Shown in pieces: positions 58,768-64,000 of a stretch of 64,000 bases of DNA (position 1 is the first letter of the stretch; every line of letters begins with the position of its first letter). The notes under the pieces are model-generated. The model saw nothing but the letters and a program-made list of their open reading frames with translations, was not told the DNA's origin and did no database searches. This DNA is from Paralichthys olivaceus. Its lineage: Eukaryota; Chordata; Actinopteri; Pleuronectiformes; Paralichthyidae. The translations under genes were made by a program, and so were the position numbers. The stretch is taken from the NCBI RefSeq assembly GCF_024713975.1, contig NC_091094.1, forward strand, positions 25,444,501-25,508,500, given 5' to 3'.

Positions 58768-58784
58768 AATCCCGGGTTTCGGCA
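58712..58784 (+). tRNA. TRF-GAA: tRNA-Phe (GAA), copy 34
   Basis: Identical to the consensus. Medium spacer (548). Type B flank; 4,515 bases after copy 26. Confidence 0.96.
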
Positions 58785-59261
58785 CATGAAAAAAAGGGAC
58801 ATTCATCTTTAGTCACTGCAATACCTAGTACCCCGGATGATCGAAATATGCGTGTACGACTTACAGCTTTCACTAGCCTTTCCCACCTTGCCTTTAGTCA
58901 CTGCAATACCTGGTACCCCAAATGATCGAAATATGTGTGAATGACTTACAGCTTTCACTAGCCTTTCACACCTTGCCTTGATGACTGAGAACCTTCAAAG
59001 ATGTTTTTCAGATATTTCACTCAAAGACTCATGAGTTTGAATCTACATAGCCTCCAAAAATGGAGTTTCCCATGAACAGATAGAACATTGAGGACAGTAT
59101 TTGTCTTCAAATGTAAAGCTCTCTGGTTCAATCCCTAGTTCTTTGGCTGATTATCTGTGTTATCAATGATTATTCTTTTTTGTGAGAAGGTCTTTAGTGA
59201 GAAATCACTCACATATATTTATGTTTTGCACCACTTATCCTCCGTACCAGCAGTTTTTCAT

Positions 59262-59267
59262 GCCGAA

Positions 59268-59317
<50 letters not shown>

Positions 59318-59334
59318 AATCCCGGGTTTCGGCA
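59262..59334 (+). tRNA. TRF-GAA: tRNA-Phe (GAA), copy 35
   Basis: Identical to the consensus. Medium spacer (550). Type A flank, CATGAGCAAAAAGGG trailer. It is both 4,515 bases after copy 27 and 1,770 bases before copy 38. Confidence 0.96.
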
Positions 59335-59809
59335 CATGAGCAAAAAGGGACATTCATCTTTAGTCACTGCAATACCTAGTACCCCGGATGATCAAAATAT
59401 GTGTGAATGACTTACAGCTTTCACTAGCCTTTCCCACCTTGCCTTTAGTCACTGCAATACCTAGTACCCCAAATGATCGAAATATGTGTGAATGACTTAC
59501 AGCTTTCACTAGCCTTTCACACCTTGCCTTGATGACTGAGAACCTTCAAAGATGTTTTTCAGATATTTCACTCAAAGACTCATGAGTTTGAATCTACATA
59601 GCCTCCAAAAATGGAGTTTCCCATGAACAAATAGAACATTGAGGACAGTATTTGTCTTCAACTGTAAAGCTCTCTGGTTCAATTCTTAGTTCCAGGTTGA
59701 TTATCTGTGTTATCAATGATTTTTTTTGTGTGAGAAGGTCTTTTTGGAGAAATCACTCACATATATTTATGTTTTACACCAGTTATCCTCCATACCTGCA
59801 GTTTTTCAT

Positions 59810-59815
59810 GCCAAA

Positions 59816-59865
<50 letters not shown>

Positions 59866-59882
59866 AATCCTGGGTTTCGGCA
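59810..59882 (+). tRNA. TRF-GAA: tRNA-Phe (GAA), copy 36, acceptor and T-stem variant
   Basis: Two changes: base 4 is A instead of G, giving an A4-C69 mismatch in the acceptor stem, and C62 is T, giving a G52-U62 wobble within the B box. Anticodon intact. Medium spacer (548), a B-like flank with GTGTGAG. Likely impaired; shared exactly with copy 39. Confidence 0.9.
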
Positions 59883-60480
59883 CATGAAAAAATGGGACAT
59901 TCATCTTTAGTCACTGCAATACCTAGTACCCCAGATGATCGAAATATGCGTGTACGACTTACAGCTTTCAGCAGCCTTTCACACCTTGCCTTGGAGCAAC
60001 CCACTAACTTGAGGAAAGTGGGGTTCAACAACCTGCCTGGTAAACACAACAACTCCTAGAACACCAAGCCCACAGAAATATGAAGCTTATAAGCATCTCT
60101 TAGTCACTTAGAACTGGAGGAGTCACTTGGATGAGAGCTGCACCACAAGCATGTCCAGTTGCCTACACTTGTACAACTTCTGATGATGCCATGATTTGGA
60201 TGACTGAGAACCTTCAAAGATGTTTTTCAGATATTTCACTCAAAGACTCATGAGTTTGAATCTACATGGCCTCCAAAAATGGAGTTTCATATGAACAAAT
60301 AGAACATTGAGGACAGTATTTGTCTTCAACTGTAAAGCTCTCTGGTTCAATTCTTAGTTCTTTGGCCGATTATCTGTGTTATCAATGATTATTCTTTTTT
60401 GTGAGAAGGTCTTTAGTGAGAAATCACTCACATATATTTATGTTTTGCACCACTTATCCTCTGTACCAGCAGTTTTTCAT

Positions 60481-60486
60481 GCCGAA

Positions 60487-60536
<50 letters not shown>

Positions 60537-60553
60537 AATCCCGGGTTTCGGCA
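60481..60553 (+). tRNA. TRF-GAA: tRNA-Phe (GAA), copy 37
   Basis: Identical to the consensus. Long spacer (671). Type A flank with TCCTCTGTACC. Confidence 0.96.
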
Positions 60554-61031
60554 CATGAAAAAAAGGGACATTCATCTTTAGTCACTGCAATACCTAGTAC
60601 CCCCGGATGATCGAAATATGCGTGTACGACTTACAGCTTTCACTAGCCTTTCCCACCTTGCCTTTAGTCACTGCAATACCTGGTACCCCAAATGATCGAA
60701 ATATGTGTGAATGACTTACAGCTTTCACTAGCCTTTCACACCTTGCCTTGATGACTGAGAACCTTCAAAGATGTTTTTCAGATATTTCACTCAAAGACTC
60801 ATGAGTTTGAATCTACATAGCCTCCAAAAATGGAGTTTCCCATGAACAGATAGAACATTGAGGACAGTATTTGTCTTCAAATGTAAAGCTCTCTGGTTCA
60901 ATCCCTAGTTCTTTGGCTGATTATCTGTGTTATCAATGATTATTCTTTTTTGTGAGAAGGTCTTTAGTGAGAAATCACTCACATATATTTATGTTTTGCA
61001 CCACTTATCCTCCGTACCAGCAGTTTTTCAT

Positions 61032-61037
61032 GCCGAA

Positions 61038-61087
<50 letters not shown>

Positions 61088-61104
61088 AATCCCGGGTTTC
61101 GGCA
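61032..61104 (+). tRNA. TRF-GAA: tRNA-Phe (GAA), copy 38
   Basis: Identical to the consensus. Medium spacer (551). Type A flank. Partner of copy 35. Confidence 0.96.
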
Positions 61105-61579
61105 CATGAGCAAAAAGGGACATTCATCTTTAGTCACTGCAATACCTAGTACCCCGGATGATCAAAATATGTGTGAATGACTTACAGCTTTCACTAGCCT
61201 TTCCCACCTTGCCTTTAGTCACTGCAATACCTAGTACCCCAAATGATCGAAATATGTGTGAATGACTTACAGCTTTCACTAGCCTTTCACACCTTGCCTT
61301 GATGACTGAGAACCTTCAAAGATGTTTTTCAGATATTTCACTCAAAGACTCATGAGTTTGAATCTACATAGCCTCCAAAAATGGAGTTTCCCATGAACAA
61401 ATAGAACATTGAGGACAGTATTTGTCTTCAACTGTAAAGCTCTCTGGTTCAATTCTTAGTTCCAGGTTGATTATCTGTGTTATCAATGATTTTTTTTGTG
61501 TGAGAAGGTCTTTTTGGAGAAATCACTCACATATATTTATGTTTTACACCAGTTATCCTCCATACCTGCAGTTTTTCAT

Positions 61580-61585
61580 GCCAAA

Positions 61586-61635
<50 letters not shown>

Positions 61636-61652
61636 AATCCTGGGTTTCGGCA
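61580..61652 (+). tRNA. TRF-GAA: tRNA-Phe (GAA), copy 39, acceptor and T-stem variant
   Basis: Same two changes as copy 36 (A4-C69 mismatch and G52-U62 wobble), 1,770 bases later. Medium spacer (548). Confidence 0.9.
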
Positions 61653-62250
61653 CATGAAAAAATGGGACATTCATCTTTAGTCACTGCAATACCTAGTACC
61701 CCAGATGATCGAAATATGCGTGTACGACTTACAGCTTTCAGCAGCCTTTCACACCTTGCCTTGGAGCAACCCACTAACTTGAGGAAAGTGGGGTTCAACA
61801 ACCTGCCTGGTAAACACAACAACTCCTAGAACACCAAGCCCACAGAAATATGAAGCTTATAAGCATCTCTTAGTCACTTAGAACTGGAGGAGTCACTTGG
61901 ATGAGAGCTGCACCACAAGCATGTCCAGTTGCCTACACTTGTACAACTTCTGATGATGCCATGATTTGGATGACTGAGAACCTTCAAAGATGTTTTTCAG
62001 ATATTTCACTCAAAGACTCATGAGTTTGAATCTACATGGCCTCCAAAAATGGAGTTTCATATGAACAAATAGAACATTGAGGACAGTATTTGTCTTCAAC
62101 TGTAAAGCTCTCTGGTTCAATTCTTAGTTCTTTGGCCGATTATCTGTGTTATCAATGATTATTCTTTTTTGTGAGAAGGTCTTTAGTGAGAAATCACTCA
62201 CATATATTTATGTTTTGCACCACTTATCCTCTGTACCAGCAGTTTTTCAT

Positions 62251-62256
62251 GCCGAA

Positions 62257-62306
<50 letters not shown>

Positions 62307-62323
62307 AATCCCGGGTTTCGGCA
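62251..62323 (+). tRNA. TRF-GAA: tRNA-Phe (GAA), copy 40
   Basis: Identical to the consensus. Long spacer (671). Type A flank with TCCTCTGTACC, as in copy 37. Confidence 0.96.
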
Positions 62324-62675
62324 CATGTAAAAACGGGACATTCATCTTTAGTCACTGCAATACCTAGTACCCCAGATGATCGAATCTGATTGCCTTGATG
62401 ACTGAGAACCTTCAAAGATGTTTTTCAGATATTTCACTCAAAGACTCATGAGTTTGAACCTACATAGCCTCCAAAAATGGAGTTTCCCATGAACAGATAG
62501 AACATTGAGGACAGTATTTGTCTTCAAATGTAAAGCTCTCTGGTTCAATCCCTAGTTCTTTGTCTGATTATCTGTGTTATCAATGATTATTCTTTTTTGT
62601 GAGGTCTTTCGTGAGAAATCACTCACATATATTTATGTTTTGCACCACTTATCCTCCATACTCGCAGTTTTTCAT

Positions 62676-62681
62676 GCCGAA

Positions 62682-62731
<50 letters not shown>

Positions 62732-62748
62732 AATCCCGGGTTTCGGCA
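62676..62748 (+). tRNA. TRF-GAA: tRNA-Phe (GAA), copy 41, last complete gene
   Basis: Identical to the consensus. Shortest spacing in the array (425): the 85-base sub-repeat before it is cut short (GATCGAATCTGATTGCCTTG), and a few bases are missing near TGTGAGGTCTTTCG. The trailer begins CATATAAAAACGGG. Confidence 0.96.
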
Positions 62749-62961
62749 CATATAAAAACGGGACATTCATCTTTAGTCACTGCAATACCTAGTACCCCAG
62801 ATGATCGAAATATGCGTGTACGACTTACAGCTTTCAGCAGCCTTTCACACCTTGCCTTGGAGCAACCCACTAACTTGAGGAAAGTGGGGTTCAACAACCT
62901 GCCTGGTAAACACAACAACTCCTAGAACACCAAGCCCACAGAAATATAAAGCCTATAACCA

Positions 62962-63012
62962 TCACAAATATTTATGTTACACCACATTTCCTCCATAACA
63001 GTAGCTTTTCAT
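62962..63012 (+). repeat. degenerate spacer at the right edge
   Basis: After AGCCTATAACCATC the clean repeat stops and jumps to a diverged version of the pre-tRNA flank (AATATTTATGTTACACCACA, TTTCCTCCATAACAGTAGCT). Confidence 0.8.
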
Positions 63013-63029
63013 GCCGAAATAGCTCAGTT
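63013..63029 (+). pseudogene. tRNA-Phe remnant, first 17 bases only
   Basis: GCCGAAATAGCTCAGTT is a perfect match to the 5' end of the tRNA. The sequence then leaves the tRNA altogether and resumes a diverged spacer (AGGCAGTGCAATATCAAATG, GATGATAGAAATATGG). The remaining 56 bases, including the anticodon and B box, are missing. Confidence 0.9.
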
Positions 63030-63319
63030 ATAAATGTAGATACTCATGTTTAGGCAGTGCAATATCAAATGACCCTGATGATAGAAATATGGTTGTATCA
63101 ACTGCATTTCACAGCTGTATTAACTCCTGTAACCCTAATGAGTCATACATTAGCAGTCATCAGTCTATCCACACAGGTACAGCCCCAAAACTGTTACAAG
63201 CGTTAGTCTAAAAATCTGACGTACTCTGATTCAGTCTCATTCAGCTGAAGTTTTTGAAATATCCATTCAAAAGTACAAGTGTTTAGCACCATTAAACTCC
63301 CCTATCAGCATTTTTCCAT
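63030..63319 (+). repeat. strongly diverged spacer beyond the last genes
   Basis: Only scattered array motifs remain: CATGTTTAGGCAGTGCAATA for CATCTTTAGTCACTGCAATA, then the pre-tRNA flank as TTTAGCACCATTAAACTCCC. The middle part is unalignable by eye. Confidence 0.6.
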
Positions 63320-63364
63320 TCCACAATAGCTCAGTTGGGAGAGCATTAGGCTGAATTATCTAAG
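63320..63364 (+). pseudogene. older degenerate tRNA-Phe-like remnant, 5' half
   Basis: TCCACAATAGCTCAGTTGGG, then AGAGCATTAGGCTGAA and ATCTAAG. The D-arm and A box are intact; the acceptor is mutated, the anticodon loop is altered (CTGAATT), and the T-arm and 3' acceptor are missing. Its anticodon stem reads TTAG/CTAA, as in the usual vertebrate tRNA-Phe, rather than the TCAG/CTGA of the array, so it may descend from before that change. Confidence 0.72.
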
Positions 63365-64000
63365 TGCTTAACAGACTTCTGAAAGAAATTATATAATTGA
63401 TAACTACCTATTTCAATGATACTAAAAATAAAAATATTGACCACTACATTGGTGCAAAAATAATTATCATGTCACTCTTAAAATTTCAGGAAAAAAGCTG
63501 CAACCAGCTTTTGACACACGTTAGTTGTGAACACACACTAGTAACACACACCAGAAACATCAGCCACACTGCATTGCCAAAGAGCAGTCGGGGGATTAGT
63601 TCATGCACTGCTGAGTCAGTCCTTTCAATAGCAATCCTGCTTTTGGAGGTTGTAGGCCATGGCCTCCCCACTGTTGTCTTGTGTTGCACAGTTTATTAAC
63701 ATGGTGTCTGGCTTCCTCCAGTCCTCTCTGGGTGTTTGTGGATGTTAAGAGGTTCTCAACATCAATAAAAGGGAACTGAGTGCATGAGTAGCATTACAAG
63801 GTGTTTGGAGAGTATCACCAGGCCTGAGTGCGTCAGAATCCTGAATAATGAACAAAACTGAAATGGCTAAATGAAGAAAACATAAGAGAGCTTAAAAGCT
63901 GACTCTGATCTGTCTCTAAAATCCAAATGTTTGTCTTTAGTTTCCACTGTGACCAAGAGAACTAGCAGCCATTTTAAAATCATGATTCTGGTGTCGTTTT
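63365..64000. other. non-coding stretch right of the array, nothing recognised
   Basis: AT-rich sequence with no array motifs. Overlapping frames on both strands at 63,397-63,699 show no recognised domain. Confidence 0.45.

Larger units (their letters stand above)
58785..60553 (+). repeat. 1,770-base higher-order block, copy 1
   Basis: Contains tRNA copies 35-37. Near-identical to 60,554-62,323, with the same spacings and the same double variant in its middle gene. The second copy has one extra C near its start. Confidence 0.94.
60554..62323 (+). repeat. 1,770-base higher-order block, copy 2
   Basis: Second copy of 58,785-60,553, carrying tRNA copies 38-40. The match ends at copy 40, whose trailer begins CATGTAAAAACGGG. 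Confidence 0.94.
39462..62961 (+). repeat. tandem array of 41 tRNA-Phe(GAA) genes with modular spacers
   Basis: All genes point the same way. Start-to-start spacing falls into classes: 465-468 (short), 547-552 (short plus one 85-base sub-repeat), 668-672 (short plus a 203-base segment) and one of 926. Upstream flank types can be told apart. Type A has TCTTTAGTGAGAAATC and GCACCACTTATCCTCCGTAC. Type B has a T-run, TTTTGGAGAAATC and ACACCAGTTATCCTCCATAC. Type C has a T-run and CACTTATCCTCCGTAGC. Type D has TATTTAGGTTTTGC and CAGCAGCTTTTC. A and B often alternate, so the ancestral repeat is largely dimeric. Copy number in such an array depends on the assembly. Confidence 0.97.

Noticed and set aside
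39875-62748. tRNA-derived SINE family
   Set aside because: Copies are head to tail at fixed spacing with full 73-base cloverleaf and intact acceptor stem, no A-rich tail and no target duplications. A SINE would be dispersed and end beyond the tRNA part.
39770-62918. Dozens of repeated 60- to 78-codon frames across the array, both strands, as a protein family
   Set aside because: Each overlaps a tRNA gene or its spacer. They recur only because the DNA recurs, and the plus-strand ones end in the tRNA sequence read as codons.
39462-62961. CRISPR-like array
   Set aside because: The conserved part is a tRNA cloverleaf, spacers are themselves repeated and hundreds of bases long, and the DNA is vertebrate-like.

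Overview
The window looks like teleost fish nuclear DNA. The reasons are very dense CA/GT microsatellites, degraded L2-like LINE pieces with the typical teleost 3' untranslated phrase and TTGAA-type tail, a hAT remnant with a BED finger, and several interspersed repeats common in fish. I could not support a host protein-coding gene. Nearly all open frames are translations of microsatellites, purine tracts or tRNA repeats. Species and chromosome cannot be read from the sequence. Family names for repeats rest on memory of known fish repeats, not on a search.

Bases 1 to about 39,460 are intergenic or intronic DNA. They hold more than twenty CA/GT tracts, long purine-rich strands (for example 9,153-9,490), two L2-like LINE fragments (1,949-2,251 and 37,385-38,633), a decayed hAT element at about 34,017-35,372 interrupted by the 3' end of another LINE, other decayed interspersed repeats, and a few perfect or near-perfect inverted repeats. 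One open frame on the minus strand at 18,617-18,931 has a plausible splice acceptor but no recognised family.

Bases 39,462 to about 62,961 are the main content: a head-to-tail array of 41 complete tRNA-Phe genes (anticodon GAA), all on the plus strand, about one per 560 bases. Thirty-five are identical over all 73 bases. Six carry one or two changes. Start-to-start spacing is modular: about 467, 549 (one extra 85-base sub-repeat), 670 (an extra 203-base segment) and once 926. Units fall into a few flank types, mostly alternating, and whole blocks have been copied again: a 4.05-kb block of seven genes, a 1,770-base block of three, blocks of 1,135 and 1,013 bases, and a displaced block 4.51 kb apart. 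This is the pattern expected from repeated unequal exchange. The right edge (62,962-63,364) fades into degenerate units with two broken tRNA-like remnants.

Two points make the array more than a simple gene cluster. No copy has a run of four or more T's within about 135-340 bases downstream, so the usual RNA polymerase III terminator is missing. The spacers also carry a second, free-standing B-box-like sequence and a constant TATA-like box about 48 bases upstream of each gene. The tRNA bodies are constant between unit types whose flanks have clearly diverged, which points to selection or local gene conversion on the tRNA itself.
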